The notes: generated from the sequence alone by a model not told the origin. Shown: positions 8,315 to 18,400, counted from the first letter of the stretch. The stretch: 64,000 bases of DNA from JADLHS01 sp964553795 (GCA_964553795.1 CAZKMR010000002.1:62001-126000); one strand, 5' to 3'. Translations and numbers: made by a program.

Positions 8315-8706
8315 TTTCCGTTATTGCTCGAAACGAAAATCCGGCTAGGTTTGGGCAGCAACACAACCGCGGTATGATTGACGAAACCATCAAGCAAATC
8401 GAAGCGCGCATTCATGGGTCGGAATCGCTCCGACCGGAACGGCGCGCAGAATTGCTGGCGCTCTTGGCCACGCTCAAGGCCGAGGCAGGCGAACTGGCCA
8501 AGACGCACAACGAACAGGCGCAAAGCATTGTTGCTTTTGCCCAACTCAGCACCCAGGAAGCGATGCGCGCCGAGCAAGATCCGCAGTTGCTGAATCTCTC
8601 CACGGAAGGATTGCGGAAGTCGGTTGCAAAGCTGGAATCTTCCCACCCCAAGCTCGCCCAAATCGTCAACAGCATCAGCACTACGTTGTCGAGCAGCGGG
8701 ATCTAG
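8311..8706 (+). CDS. Small helical protein, DUF4404-like
   Basis: The protein has up to 131 residues. The family-like part starts at an internal ATG at 8374 (MIDETIKQIEARI, then ELLALLATLKAEAGELAK), so the first 21 residues from the ATG at 8311 may not be translated. It is highly helical, probably a coiled coil, with no signal peptide or cysteines. DUF4404 proteins have no assigned function that I know. It is translationally coupled to tmk if the upstream start is used. Confidence 0.6.
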   Translation: MISVIARNENPARFGQQHNRGMIDETIKQIEARIHGSESLRPERRAELLALLATLKAEAGELAKTHNEQAQSIVAFAQLSTQEAMRAEQDPQLLNLSTEGLRKSVAKLESSHPKLAQIVNSISTTLSSSGI

Positions 8707-8835
8707 AACTCATCCGCGTACCCCGCCACTCAAGACCTTCCCAGCGCCTGAAAAAACACGGTCGCGCTAGAGTTCCAACGGAAATTCCCGTTTGCGTTGC
8801 GGAGGGCTTTTTCCCATGCTTGCGACAGGTTTGAC

Positions 8836-9702
8836 ATGAAAGTTTACGTTGACGGAAAATATTACGACGAGGGCAAAGCCATGGTGTCCGTGTTCGATCA
8901 CGGACTGCTGTACGGCGACGGAGTTTTTGAAGGCATCCGGGCCTACAATGGGCGCGTCTTCAAGCTCAAAGAACACATCGACCGATTGTTCTACTCAGCG
9001 AAGGCGATCTTGCTCGACATCCCGATGTCGCACGCGGATTTGATGAAGGCCACTGTCGCGGCGTGCCGCAAAAACAAACTGCGCGATGGTTACATTCGCC
9101 TCGTGGTGACGCGCGGCGTCGGCACGCTGGGTTTGAACCCGCGCAGTTGCAAGAATCCGTCCGTGATCATCATCGCGGGGAAAATTCAGGTTTATCCCCC
9201 GGCTTTGTATGCCAAGGGCATGGACATCGTGACGGTGCCGACGACGCGCAATCTGCACAGTGCGGTCAATCCGGCCATCAAGTCGCTGAATTACCTGAAC
9301 AACATTTTGGCCAAGATCGAAGCGAACAACGCAGGCGTGGAAGAAGCGGTCATGTTGAACGCGGATGGTTACGTGGCGGAATGCACGGCGGACAACTTGT
9401 TCATCATCAAAAACGGCGTGTTGTCCACCCCGCCACTCGCCGCCGGCGCGCTATATGGCATCACGCGCGGCACGGTGATGGACCTCGCGGTGGAGGCCGG
9501 CTTGAAGGTCACTGAACCGAATTTGACGCGGTATGATTTGTTCAATGCCGATGAGTGTTTTCTCACCGGCACTGGGGCGGAAATCATGCCGGTCGTGAAG
9601 ATTGATGGGCGCGTGATTGGCTCGGGCAAACCCGGGCCACTGACAAAAAAACTGGTGAAGAATTACCACGCCTTGACGAACGCAACGGGTGAGCCGATAT
9701 AA
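8836..9702 (+). CDS. ilvE: Branched-chain amino acid aminotransferase (class IV PLP enzyme)
   Basis: The protein has 288 residues from the ATG at 8836; an in-frame TTG at 8797 is less likely. It is a fold-type IV transaminase. DHGLLYGDGVFEGIR near residue 20-35 is the family N-terminal signature, and SLNYLNNILAKIEAN near 150-165 follows the catalytic lysine (NPAIKSLNY). EAVMLNADGYVAECTADNLF near 175-195 matches the E-G-x(2)-E-x-x-x-x-N-(I/L)-F region. It would interconvert branched-chain amino acids and their 2-oxo acids. D-amino acid transaminase or aminodeoxychorismate lyase activity is possible in this superfamily, but the sequence reads most like IlvE. mcsA follows 11 bases downstream. 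Confidence 0.85.
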   Translation: MKVYVDGKYYDEGKAMVSVFDHGLLYGDGVFEGIRAYNGRVFKLKEHIDRLFYSAKAILLDIPMSHADLMKATVAACRKNKLRDGYIRLVVTRGVGTLGLNPRSCKNPSVIIIAGKIQVYPPALYAKGMDIVTVPTTRNLHSAVNPAIKSLNYLNNILAKIEANNAGVEEAVMLNADGYVAECTADNLFIIKNGVLSTPPLAAGALYGITRGTVMDLAVEAGLKVTEPNLTRYDLFNADECFLTGTGAEIMPVVKIDGRVIGSGKPGPLTKKLVKNYHALTNATGEPI

Positions 9703-9713
9703 AGTCTGACACT

Positions 9714-10220
9714 ATGCTGTGCTGCATTTGCAAAGAGAAAACCGCGACAGTGCATCTAACCCAAATTACCGGGGACAAGATGCAAAAGGTGGACCTGTGC
9801 GAAGAATGCGCAAAATCCAAAGGGGTGAACGACCAAACCGGTTTTTCGCTCGCTGATTTGTTGCTCGGCCTGGGCGCGTCGCAGGAACTGGAGCAATCCA
9901 GCGGTGGCTCGGAAGTAAAATGTCCGAAGTGTGGTTTCACGCATGCGGATTTTAAGAAGTCCGGCCGACTGGGCTGTGCGGAGTGTTACGTGACGTTCTC
10001 GGAAGGTCTCGGCGGATTGCTCAAATCCATGCACAAGGGCACCCGGCACGTCGGTAAAGTACCGGAGAACTTGCGCACCAAGCGCGACATCACCGATCAG
10101 TTGGCTTCCTTGCAAAAGAAGTTGAACAAGGCAATTGAGACAGAAAACTTCGAACAGGCAGCGCAACTGCGCGACGAAATCAAGCAATTGAATCATCGCC
10201 TGACCGAGGCGGCAGTTTGA
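9714..10220 (+). CDS. mcsA: McsA-like zinc-finger and UVR-domain activator of the arginine kinase
   Basis: The 168-residue protein has two CxxC-type zinc sites. One is at the N-terminus (CCICKEKTATVHL, then LCEECAKSKG) and one is central (VKCPKCGFTHADFKKSGRLG, then CAECY). A C-terminal UVR domain follows (LNKAIETENFEQAAQLRDEI). This is the McsA layout known from Bacillus, where McsA binds and activates the protein arginine kinase McsB and targets substrates to ClpC. The next gene encodes McsB four bases downstream, followed by clpC, which supports the assignment strongly. Confidence 0.93.
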   Translation: MLCCICKEKTATVHLTQITGDKMQKVDLCEECAKSKGVNDQTGFSLADLLLGLGASQELEQSSGGSEVKCPKCGFTHADFKKSGRLGCAECYVTFSEGLGGLLKSMHKGTRHVGKVPENLRTKRDITDQLASLQKKLNKAIETENFEQAAQLRDEIKQLNHRLTEAAV

Positions 10221-10223
10221 CCG

Positions 10224-11339
10224 ATGAAACTCGACGAATTTCTAGTTCCCGCAGCCGAAAGTGTGCGTCGTAAAGGACCGAACGATCGGATCGTCTTGTC
10301 GAGTCGCGTTCGCCTCGCGCGGAATATCAAAGACGCAGCCTTCCCCGGTTGGGCCAAGAAACCTGAACGCGTGCGCACTCTGGACGTGATTCGTCCCGCC
10401 GTCGAAGGATTGCGCGAAATGAAGGGTGCCTTCTCCGAGACGATGGACAATCTCACGGCACTGGATAAACAGATTTTGGTTGAGCGCCACCTTGTTAGCC
10501 GCGAACACGCGGCCAAGAGCGCCGGCAGCGGCCTGGTTATCAACCATGGTGAAACGCTCAGCGTGATGATTAACGAGGAAGATCATCTGCGCATTCAGGC
10601 CTTGCGTCCGGGTTTGCAAATCCGACAGGCCTGGCAGGCGATTGATCATTTGGACTCTGAGTTAGAGCGGAAACTAAACTATGCGTTCAGCAACGAACTC
10701 GGTTACTTAACCGCTTGTCCCACAAACCTCGGCACTGGCATTCGGGTCAGCGCGATGCTGCATCTGCCGGGGTTGGTGTTGGCCGAGCAGATCAATCCGA
10801 TCATTCAGTCCGTGAACAAACTGGGTTTGGCCGTGCGCGGACTTTACGGCGAGGGCACCGAGGCGTTGGGAAATGTCTTTCAGGTGTCCAATCAGATGAC
10901 GTTGGGCGAAACGGAAAACAGTATTGTCGAACGGCTGGAAAAAGTTCTGGCCCAGATCATTGAGCACGAAGACAACGCCCGTGCCTCATTATTGGAGAAG
11001 AAGCCCAAAATGGTTTACAACCACATTGGCCGGGCCTATGGCATTTTGGCGAACGCCCATTGCATTTCGTCGAAGGAAACGATGAATTTACTGTCCCTGC
11101 TCCGGCTTGGCGTGGAGTTGGAGTTGTTTCCCAAGACAGATGGCTCACTCGTGGACGAACTATTCATCCTGACCCAGCCGGCCCATTTGCAGAAAACCCA
11201 CTCGGAAAAGCTGTCCGCCGAGGAACGCGACCTGCTTCGGGCAGACATGCTCCGCGAGCGTTTGAAACCCGTCAGCCGCCCCGTGGCCAAGCCGGGGAGC
11301 GCGGCGGCGCCGGGATTGGACAAGACCGACAAATCATAG
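10224..11339 (+). CDS. mcsB: Protein-arginine kinase McsB
   Basis: The 371-residue protein is related to phosphagen kinases. It would phosphorylate arginine residues in proteins and so mark them for ClpC-ClpP. The ATP-binding motif SSRVRLARNI lies near residues 26-35. The catalytic-loop cysteine is at about residue 165 in TACPTNLGTGIR. The RDxxRA allosteric phospho-arginine motif appears as RDLLRA near 335-340. Together these separate McsB from creatine or arginine kinases. It lies between mcsA and clpC. Confidence 0.95.
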   Translation: MKLDEFLVPAAESVRRKGPNDRIVLSSRVRLARNIKDAAFPGWAKKPERVRTLDVIRPAVEGLREMKGAFSETMDNLTALDKQILVERHLVSREHAAKSAGSGLVINHGETLSVMINEEDHLRIQALRPGLQIRQAWQAIDHLDSELERKLNYAFSNELGYLTACPTNLGTGIRVSAMLHLPGLVLAEQINPIIQSVNKLGLAVRGLYGEGTEALGNVFQVSNQMTLGETENSIVERLEKVLAQIIEHEDNARASLLEKKPKMVYNHIGRAYGILANAHCISSKETMNLLSLLRLGVELELFPKTDGSLVDELFILTQPAHLQKTHSEKLSAEERDLLRADMLRERLKPVSRPVAKPGSAAAPGLDKTDKS

Positions 11340-11354
11340 CAACTTGCATTCACT

Positions 11355-13856
11355 ATGAGCGAAGAAGCCATGAACAATTTTACCCCCCGCGCTCAACAAG
11401 TGTTGGCGCTGGCCCGTAAAGAAGCCGACCGCTTCAACCATAATTTCGTCGGCACAGAGCATCTTTTGCTCGGCCTGATTAAATTGGGCCAGGGCGTCGC
11501 CGTCAACGTGCTCCAAAAAATGGGGCTGGACCTCGAAACCGTTCGGATGGAAGTCGAGAAGCAGGTTGGCACGGGGCCCGATCAGAAAATGATCGGCAAC
11601 ATACCCTACACGCCGCGGGTTAAGAAAGTCCTCGCGCTCGCTTCCAAAGAAGCGAAAGCCCTGAATCACACCTACGTCGGCACCGAACACATTTTGCTCG
11701 GCTTGCTCCGGGAAGGCGACGGTGTGGCCGCCCGCGTTCTGAAGAATCTCGAGGTGGACATTGAACAAACCCGTCAGGAAATTCTGAAGGAGTTGGATCC
11801 CAATTTTGCGCAGCAAGAAGAGCAAGGCGGGGGCGAAGCTCCCGAAAAAGCCGCCGCCGGACCGGAGAAAAAAGGCGAAGTTAAGACCCCTGCTCTTAAA
11901 GCTTTCGGACGCGACCTGACCGAAATCGCTCGCAAGGGCGACATGGATCCGGTCATTGGCCGCAAAAACGAAATCGAACGCGTCATCCAAATTCTTTGCC
12001 GACGCACGAAGAACAACCCGGTGCTCCTCGGTGAAGCTGGTGTGGGCAAAACCGCGATTGTCGAAGGATTGGCCCAGGAAATTGCCAAAGGCAACGTGCC
12101 GGAAATTTTGCGCGAAAAGCGCGTCGTAACGCTCGACCTCGCCCTCATGGTGGCGGGCACGAAGTATCGCGGCCAGTTTGAGGAACGCATCAAAGCCGTG
12201 ATGGACGAAATCCGCCGCGCCAAGAACATCATTCTTTTCATCGACGAGTTGCACACGATTGTTGGCGCCGGCTCAGCAGAAGGAACGATGGACGCGTCCA
12301 ACATCATCAAACCCGCTTTGAGCCGGGGCGAGATGCAATGCGTGGGCGCAACCACCCTCAACGAGTATCGCAAGTACATCGAGAAAGATGCCGCGCTCGA
12401 ACGCCGCTTCCAGTCCGTTAAAGTCGAAGCGCCTTCCATTGAGGACGCCATCGAGATTCTGAAAGGGTTGCGGCCGAAGTATGAAGAACATCACAAAGCG
12501 GAGTTCACAGATGACGCGGTGACCGCCGCCGTGCACCTATCCGATCGTTACATCACCGACCGTTTCCTGCCGGACAAAGCAATTGACGTCTTGGACGAGG
12601 CCGGGTCGCGCGCGCGCATCAGCACCATGACGCGCCCGCCCGAGGTTAAGCACATCGAAACGGAAATCGAAGAGCTCAAGGGCAAGAAAGAGAAAGCCAT
12701 CAAAAATCAAGACTTCGAAGGCGCGGCGAACATGCGCGACAAAGAAAAGCAGGCCAAGGAGAAGTTGGAAAAGATTTTGTCCGACTGGCGCACGGCTCGG
12801 GAAGAAAAGCGGGTGGTTGTCGGCGAAGAAGACATTTTGACGGTGGTTTCCAAGTGGACCGGCATTCCGCTCCAACGCATGGGCCAGGATGAAATGGCTC
12901 GTCTGCTCGCTGTGGAAGGCGAAATGTCTAAAGTGGTCGTCGGACAAAAGGAAGGTGTTTCAGCAATTTGCAAAGCCCTCCGCCGCTCGCGCGCCGACCT
13001 GAAAGATCCACGTCGCCCCATCGGCACGTTCTTGCTGCTCGGCCCCACAGGCGTGGGCAAGACGTTGCTGGCCCGCACGTTGGCAGAACAAATGTTCGGC
13101 GACACGAAATCGCTCATCCAACTCGACATGAGCGAATACATGGAAAAATTCAACGTGTCCCGGCTGGTGGGATCGCCGCCCGGTTACGTCGGCTATGAAG
13201 AAGGCGGTCAGTTGACGGAACAGGTTCGCCGCAAGCCGTACTCGGTCGTGCTCTTCGATGAAATCGAAAAAGCGCACCCCGACGTGTGGAACATGCTGTT
13301 GCAAATCCTCGAAGAAGGAAAATTGACGGACAGCTTTGGTCGCGTCGTGAACTTCCGCAACACGATCATTCTGATGACGTCGAACGTAGGCTCGGACACC
13401 ATCAAGCGGAATTCCACGCTGGGTTTCTCGCCGATTTCCGACGAATCCACCTACGAGAAAATGCGCGAGCGCATCCTCGACGAGTCGAAAAAGGTCTTCC
13501 GACCGGAATTTCTGAATCGCCTCGACGATGTGATTGTGTTCCGCACGATGACCAAACCGGATTTGATTCAGATTCTCGATTTGGAAATCACTAAAGTGGT
13601 CAACCGGCTCAAGGGTAAGAACCTCAAACTGGAACTTGATGAAGCCGCAAAAGATTTCCTAGTGGACAAAGGTTACGACCCGCAATACGGCGCACGCCCG
13701 ATGCGTCGCGCGGTCGAACGTTACCTGGAAGATCCGCTGGCTGAAGAAATTCTGCGCGGTCACTTGCACGAAGGTGAACCGATCAAAGTCAGCAGTGATA
13801 AGGAGAGGCTGACCTTCAGTCAAAGTGCGCCGGCGGCCGGAGCACTATCGAGTTGA
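11355..13856 (+). CDS. clpC: ClpC-type AAA+ unfoldase
   Basis: The 833-residue protein has the full ClpC plan. A double Clp N domain (residues 5-145) is followed by AAA-1 with Walker A GEAGVGKTAI near 225-234. The middle region carries a UVR-like segment (KAIKNQDFEGAANMRDKE near 442-460), and AAA-2 has Walker A GPTGVGKTLL near 563. A TLGFSP segment near 690 sits where the ClpP-docking loop is expected. The partner peptidase is presumably encoded elsewhere. ATG 11355 and ATG 11370 are both possible; the second gives the classical N-terminus. Order mcsA-mcsB-clpC matches Firmicutes, but there is no ctsR here. Confidence 0.96.
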   Translation: MSEEAMNNFTPRAQQVLALARKEADRFNHNFVGTEHLLLGLIKLGQGVAVNVLQKMGLDLETVRMEVEKQVGTGPDQKMIGNIPYTPRVKKVLALASKEAKALNHTYVGTEHILLGLLREGDGVAARVLKNLEVDIEQTRQEILKELDPNFAQQEEQGGGEAPEKAAAGPEKKGEVKTPALKAFGRDLTEIARKGDMDPVIGRKNEIERVIQILCRRTKNNPVLLGEAGVGKTAIVEGLAQEIAKGNVPEILREKRVVTLDLALMVAGTKYRGQFEERIKAVMDEIRRAKNIILFIDELHTIVGAGSAEGTMDASNIIKPALSRGEMQCVGATTLNEYRKYIEKDAALERRFQSVKVEAPSIEDAIEILKGLRPKYEEHHKAEFTDDAVTAAVHLSDRYITDRFLPDKAIDVLDEAGSRARISTMTRPPEVKHIETEIEELKGKKEKAIKNQDFEGAANMRDKEKQAKEKLEKILSDWRTAREEKRVVVGEEDILTVVSKWTGIPLQRMGQDEMARLLAVEGEMSKVVVGQKEGVSAICKALRRSRADLKDPRRPIGTFLLLGPTGVGKTLLARTLAEQMFGDTKSLIQLDMSEYMEKFNVSRLVGSPPGYVGYEEGGQLTEQVRRKPYSVVLFDEIEKAHPDVWNMLLQILEEGKLTDSFGRVVNFRNTIILMTSNVGSDTIKRNSTLGFSPISDESTYEKMRERILDESKKVFRPEFLNRLDDVIVFRTMTKPDLIQILDLEITKVVNRLKGKNLKLELDEAAKDFLVDKGYDPQYGARPMRRAVERYLEDPLAEEILRGHLHEGEPIKVSSDKERLTFSQSAPAAGALSS

Positions 13857-13885
13857 GCAAGGCTGGAAGAGAACTTAGACGCTGC

Positions 13886-13918
13886 ATTAAGCCGGACGTT
13901 GGTCCGGCTTAATTGTTT
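13886..13918 (+). terminator. Rho-independent terminator of the clpC transcript
   Basis: A perfect 12-bp inverted repeat (ATTAAGCCGGAC at 13886-13897 and GTCCGGCTTAAT at 13902-13913, loop GTTG) is followed by TGTTTT. It serves the plus-strand mcsA-mcsB-clpC transcript. The converging feoA-like gene has its TAA stop (13909-13911) inside the right arm. Confidence 0.88.
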
Positions 13919-14151
13919 TCCTGCACCAGAATCTGTTCCGCTTCGCTCTTGCGCAGGGTCAAATTGTAGCCGCGCACCTTGATTTCAACCGGATCTCCCA
14001 GCGGTGCAAAGCGCACCAACTCGACTTTAGTTCCCACCAGCAAGCCCATCTCCATGAGACGCGGTCGTGCGGCCGGCGGAAGTTTGATCTCGGCGACGGT
14101 GGCAGTTTTGCCGACGGCGACAGCGGTAAGAGGTTGCAGAGCGGAAGTCAT
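13909..14151 (-). CDS. FeoA domain protein
   Basis: The 80-residue protein is a single SH3-like FeoA domain (ALQPLTAVAVGKTATVAEI, then RPRLMEMGLLVGTKVELVRF and GDPVEIKVRGYNLTLRKSEA). FeoA proteins bind FeoB and support ferrous iron uptake. No FeoB is encoded here, so the partner is elsewhere or the domain has another use. The gene follows a second FeoA-type gene by three bases on the same strand. Its stop codon lies in a terminator hairpin. Confidence 0.88.
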   Translation of the reverse strand: MTSALQPLTAVAVGKTATVAEIKLPPAARPRLMEMGLLVGTKVELVRFAPLGDPVEIKVRGYNLTLRKSEAEQILVQENN

Positions 14152-14154
14152 GGC

Positions 14155-14484
14155 TTAGCCGGCTTTCCGGAGCGGTTCAACGAGAATCGCCTTTGCCAAC
14201 TCCGGGCTTAAGGCCACCCGCGCGTTGCAAACCTGACAAATCAAACTCGGATGGCGACTGACGAGGCGAATGCGTTGTTGTTCGCCCAAGCCCATTTCAC
14301 GCAAGCGATCAATGATGTCCGGCTGTGCGGTGAGTTGCTTGATACAAACGACTGAGCCCGCCTCGCATTGGGAAAGCGGACAGGTTGCACCATCGGCACA
14401 ACAGTTTTGCGGAGGTTCTGTTCCTGAATCTGGCTTCGCCTTGTTCAACGCCGCCAGAGTAGGCCCAGGCCTGTTGGTCGGCAA
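14155..14484 (-). CDS. FeoA domain protein with cysteine-rich N-terminal extension
   Basis: The protein has 109 residues. The C-terminal two-thirds is a FeoA-like domain (IIDRLREMGLGEQQRIRLV, then CNARVALSPELAKAILVEPL). The N-terminal 45 residues are an extension containing CCADGATCPLSQC, which could bind metal or be redox active; this is inference. It would be co-transcribed with the next FeoA gene. It diverges from a glycosyltransferase gene, with 47 bases between the starts. Confidence 0.8.
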   Translation of the reverse strand: MPTNRPGPTLAALNKAKPDSGTEPPQNCCADGATCPLSQCEAGSVVCIKQLTAQPDIIDRLREMGLGEQQRIRLVSRHPSLICQVCNARVALSPELAKAILVEPLRKAG

Positions 14485-14531
14485 GGTTGGATTTGCTTCC
14501 CCGCCCCAGTCCCGGCAGTTTGTGCGCCGTC

Positions 14532-15311
14532 ATGTATCGCGGAAATAAAGTCGTCGTGGTGATGCCGGCGTATAACGCCGCCAAGACCTTGCGCCAAACC
14601 TACGACGAAGTTCAGGAGCAACAAATCGTGGACCTGATCATCATTGTGGACGACAAGAGTCGCGATGACACCGTCGCCGTGGCACGGGAACTGGAAGGCG
14701 TGCAAGTTCACGTTCACGAAAAAAATACCGGTTACGGCGGCAATCAGAAAACCTGCTATCGCCTCGCCATCGAGGCTGGCGCGGATATCGTTGTGATGAT
14801 TCACCCCGACTATCAATACACCCCGAAGTTGCTGCCGGCCATGGTGTCGCTGATCGCCAATGGATTGCATCCGTGTGTGTTGGGCAGTCGGATTCTCGGC
14901 GGCTACTCTTTGCGCGGCGGGATGCCGCTCTGGAAATACATCGCCAACCGCGGATTGACGTTTGCCGAAAATCTCTTAATCGGAGCAAAGCTGTCCGAAT
15001 ACCATACCGGCTACCGCGCTTTCTCCCGGGAAATTTTGCAACGTCTCGATCTAAGCAGCAATTCCGACGATTTTGTTTTCGACAATCAGATGCTCGCGCA
15101 AATTGTGTGGCACGGCTTTACGATCGGCGAAGTCAGTTGCCCGACAAAGTATTTTGCTGAAGCTTCTTCGATTAATTTTCGCCGCAGCGTGAAGTACGGC
15201 TTTGGCTGCCTTGCGACCGGCCTGAAGTTCCGCCTCGCAAGAATGGGCCTGGCTCGGCCCAGGATTTTTCCCACGCCGCAACCGACGATGACAGGAAAAA
15301 GCCTTGCATGA
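14532..15311 (+). CDS. Family 2 glycosyltransferase, dolichyl-phosphate mannosyltransferase-like
   Basis: The protein has 259 residues from the ATG at 14532; a TTG at 14487 adds an unlikely leader. The GT-A fold signatures are VVVVMPAYNAAKTL at the N-terminus, IIIVDDKSRDDTV near 37-50 (nucleotide-sugar aspartates), and a DxD-like region VMIHPDYQYTPK near 92. HTGYRAFSREIL near 160 is typical of undecaprenyl/dolichyl-phosphate sugar transferases. There is no C-terminal membrane domain, so it is a soluble or peripheral enzyme. Donor and acceptor are unknown. Confidence 0.85.
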   Translation: MYRGNKVVVVMPAYNAAKTLRQTYDEVQEQQIVDLIIIVDDKSRDDTVAVARELEGVQVHVHEKNTGYGGNQKTCYRLAIEAGADIVVMIHPDYQYTPKLLPAMVSLIANGLHPCVLGSRILGGYSLRGGMPLWKYIANRGLTFAENLLIGAKLSEYHTGYRAFSREILQRLDLSSNSDDFVFDNQMLAQIVWHGFTIGEVSCPTKYFAEASSINFRRSVKYGFGCLATGLKFRLARMGLARPRIFPTPQPTMTGKSLA

Positions 15312-15410
15312 GCCGGTAGAGTTGACTAATTTTTTGCCCCTCGCCGCAACCAGGCGGGCTGTTCGCAACCGGTTATCCCAATTTGACGGTAACGCCGCTT
15401 GTGTCTTTGT

Positions 15411-15486
15411 GGGTTGGTAGCTCAGTTGGTAGAGCAGTGCCCTTTTAAGGCATTGGTCCAGGGTTCGAGTCCCTGCCAACCCACCA
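15411..15486 (+). tRNA. tRNA-Lys (anticodon UUU)
   Basis: A complete cloverleaf is seen. The acceptor stem GGGTTGG (15411-15417) pairs with CCAACCC (15476-15482), and the discriminator is A. The anticodon stem is GTGCC/GGCAT with loop CTTTTAA and anticodon TTT at 15444-15446. The T-arm contains GGTTCGAGTCC. The 3' CCA (15484-15486) is encoded in the DNA. It lies between the glycosyltransferase gene and the end of secA, and transcription converges on secA. Confidence 0.97.
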
Positions 15487-15495
15487 CTTCATTTC

Positions 15496-18400
15496 TCATT
15501 TACCGCAACATTGCTTGAATTTCTTCCCGCTGCCGCATGGACACGGATCGTTGCGTCCCACTTTCGGCCCCGTGCGAACCGGCTTGGCTTTCTCGACCGC
15601 CGCCGCCGCCTCGCTGACCACATCGCTGGCCTTGGCTTGCGTCGCACTACTTGGCGCGCCCGTGGCGCTGCCGCCAAAGGCGCTGGCAGATTGGTGCAAA
15701 GTCTGTTGCGGCACATTGCGCAGGAAGTTTTCAAACGCCATCAGGCTGGAGGCGCTTCGGAAGATGTTATGACAAATCTCGGTTTTGATGTTCACCATCA
15801 ATTCATCGAAAATCTTGAACGCTTCAGCCTTGTATTCGATGAGCGGATCACGCTGCCCGTGCGCCCGCAAGCCGATGCTGTAACGCAGGCTATCCATGTC
15901 GTAGAGATGTTCCTGCCAGAGCTTGTCGATGGCAGTCAGGATCGTGAAGCGTTCCACACTGGCCAGTTTGTCGGATTCTTCAAAGCTGATCTTCAGGTCG
16001 TAGGCTTTGCGAATACTGTCACTGATAAAGTTGCACACGGCGAATTGCGCGGGACTTAATCCATCAAACAACGATCCCGGCACTGGTGCTTCATCTCCAG
16101 ACTGGGCGGCTTTTTTAATTTCGTCCTCCGGCATGCCCAATGGGAAATTGAGATTCACCCAATCCGCCAACGCCCGGGTTTGCCATTCGTGCTCGTCAAA
16201 TTCCGCTTTGGTGTGCGCCTCCACTTTGGAAATCACCACTTCTTCCATGATGTCCATCAGCCGGTCGCGCACATCGTCCGAATTGATGATTTCATTGCGG
16301 AAGCCATAAATCACTTCACGCTGCTTGTTCATCACGTCGTCATACTCAAGCGTGCGTTTGCGAATCTGGAAATTATGTTGCTCGACCCGCTTTTGGGCCT
16401 GGCCGATGGAGCGATTCAACAGGGGATGCTCAAGTTCCTGACCTTCTTCCAGGCCCAGCTTCTCCATGTATTTGACGATGTTGCCTGCGCCGAATAAGCG
16501 CATTAAATCGTCTTCGAGTGAGATGAAGAAATGGGACGAACCAGGATCACCTTGGCGGGAGCAGCGGCCGCGTAACTGCCGGTCAATGCGTCGGGCCTCG
16601 TGACGTTCCGTCGCGAGAACGTGCAACCCGCCTAAATCCGCGACGCCCGGTCCGAGTTTGATGTCCGTGCCGCGCCCCGCCATGTTGGTCGCGATGGTAA
16701 TCGCGCCCCGCTGCCCGGCCCGAGTAATGATTTCGGCTTCCTGCTGGTGATATTTCGCATTGAGGACGGAGTGAACCAGCTTTTCCTTCTGCAACAGGCG
16801 CGAGAGGAGTTCGCTGACTTCGACGGAAATGGTGCCGACGAGAATGGGTCGCCCTTCCGCGTGAACGCGTTTAATCTCCGCGAGCACCGCATTATATTTC
16901 TCCCGTCTGGTTTTATAGACGGAATCATTCGCGTCTTGGCGAATACATGGTTTGTGCGTCGGAATAACCAGCACACCTAGTTTGTAAATATCGAAGAATT
17001 CGCCGGCTTCCGTTTCAGCCGTGCCGGTCATGCCCGCCAGTTTCTGATAGAGGCGGAAATAATTCTGAATCGTAATGGTCGCCAGCGTTTGAGTTTCGCG
17101 CTCAATTTCAACGCCTTCCTTCGCTTCGACAGCTTGATGGAGTCCATCGCTCCAACGGCGGCCTGTCATCAAGCGACCCGTGTTTTGGTCCACGATAATG
17201 ACTTTGTTATCTTGCACGACGTATTCGACGTCTTTGGCGTAGAGCGAGTAAGCCTTAAGCAATTGGGCAATTGAGTGAATCTTCTGGGCTTTCGCTTCGA
17301 AATCGGACTGCAATTTGGCCTTCGCCTCCATACGTTTCCGCGGATCCGGCTCCGGGCCAACGTCGATGTCGTGCATCGCTGTGCTTAGGTCAGGCAGCAC
17401 GAAAGCGTCGGGATCTTTGGGGGAAAGAAAGCTCCGCCCCTTTTCCGTCAAATCGGCTTCGTGGCTTTTTTCGTCGATGGCGTAAAACAACTTCTCCTTC
17501 TCCGCATAGAGCTCGACCTTCTTCTGATCCAAATGCAGCGACAGTTCGGCGGCATTCATGAGTTTCAAATTGGCCGGCTCTTCCAACAGCTTCATCAACG
17601 TCTCGGACTTTGGCGCGCCGGTCTTCACCCGAAACAGCAACAATCCGATTTCTTTGGCGAGCGCATCGGGATTGGCCGGATTCGAACCGTCGGTGGGGCG
17701 GAGTTGTTTCAACAGTTCTTCCGCTTCGGAAAGAAAACGCGCGCATAAACGTTCCTGGGCGTGCACAACCGATTCCACCGAGGGCTTCCATTGAGCATAT
17801 TGCTCGTCATAAGTGCGAACCGCCGGACCGCTGATGATGAGCGGGGTGCGCGCCTCATCGATCAAAATGGAGTCCACTTCATCGACGATGGCGAAGTAGT
17901 GTCCCCGTTGCACCTGCTCCTCCCGGCGGGTAGCCATGCCGTTGTCCCGCAGATAATCGAACCCAAACTCTGCGTTCGTGCCATACGTGATGTCGCAGTT
18001 ATATTGGTCGCGCCGGATATGCGGCGGTTGGTCGTGTAGAATACAGCCCACGCTCAAACCGAGGAACTTGTAAACCGCGCCCATCCACTCGGAGTCGCGC
18101 GCCGCCAGATAATCGTTCACGGTCACGACATGAACGCCCCGCCCGGTCAAGGCATTTAGGTAAACGGGAGACGTCGCGACCAAAGTCTTGCCTTCGCCGG
18201 TGGCCATTTCTGCAATCTTGCCGCTGTGCAACGCCATCCCGCCGATCAATTGCACATCGAACGGCACCATTTCCCACTTCAGGGGATGCCCGCGCACAAC
18301 GACCTCCTTGCCACACAGCCGCCGACAGGCATTCTTCACCACTGCAAAGGCCTCGGGCAAAATCTCATTCAATCGCGTCGCGAGTTTCTCATTGTCGGCA

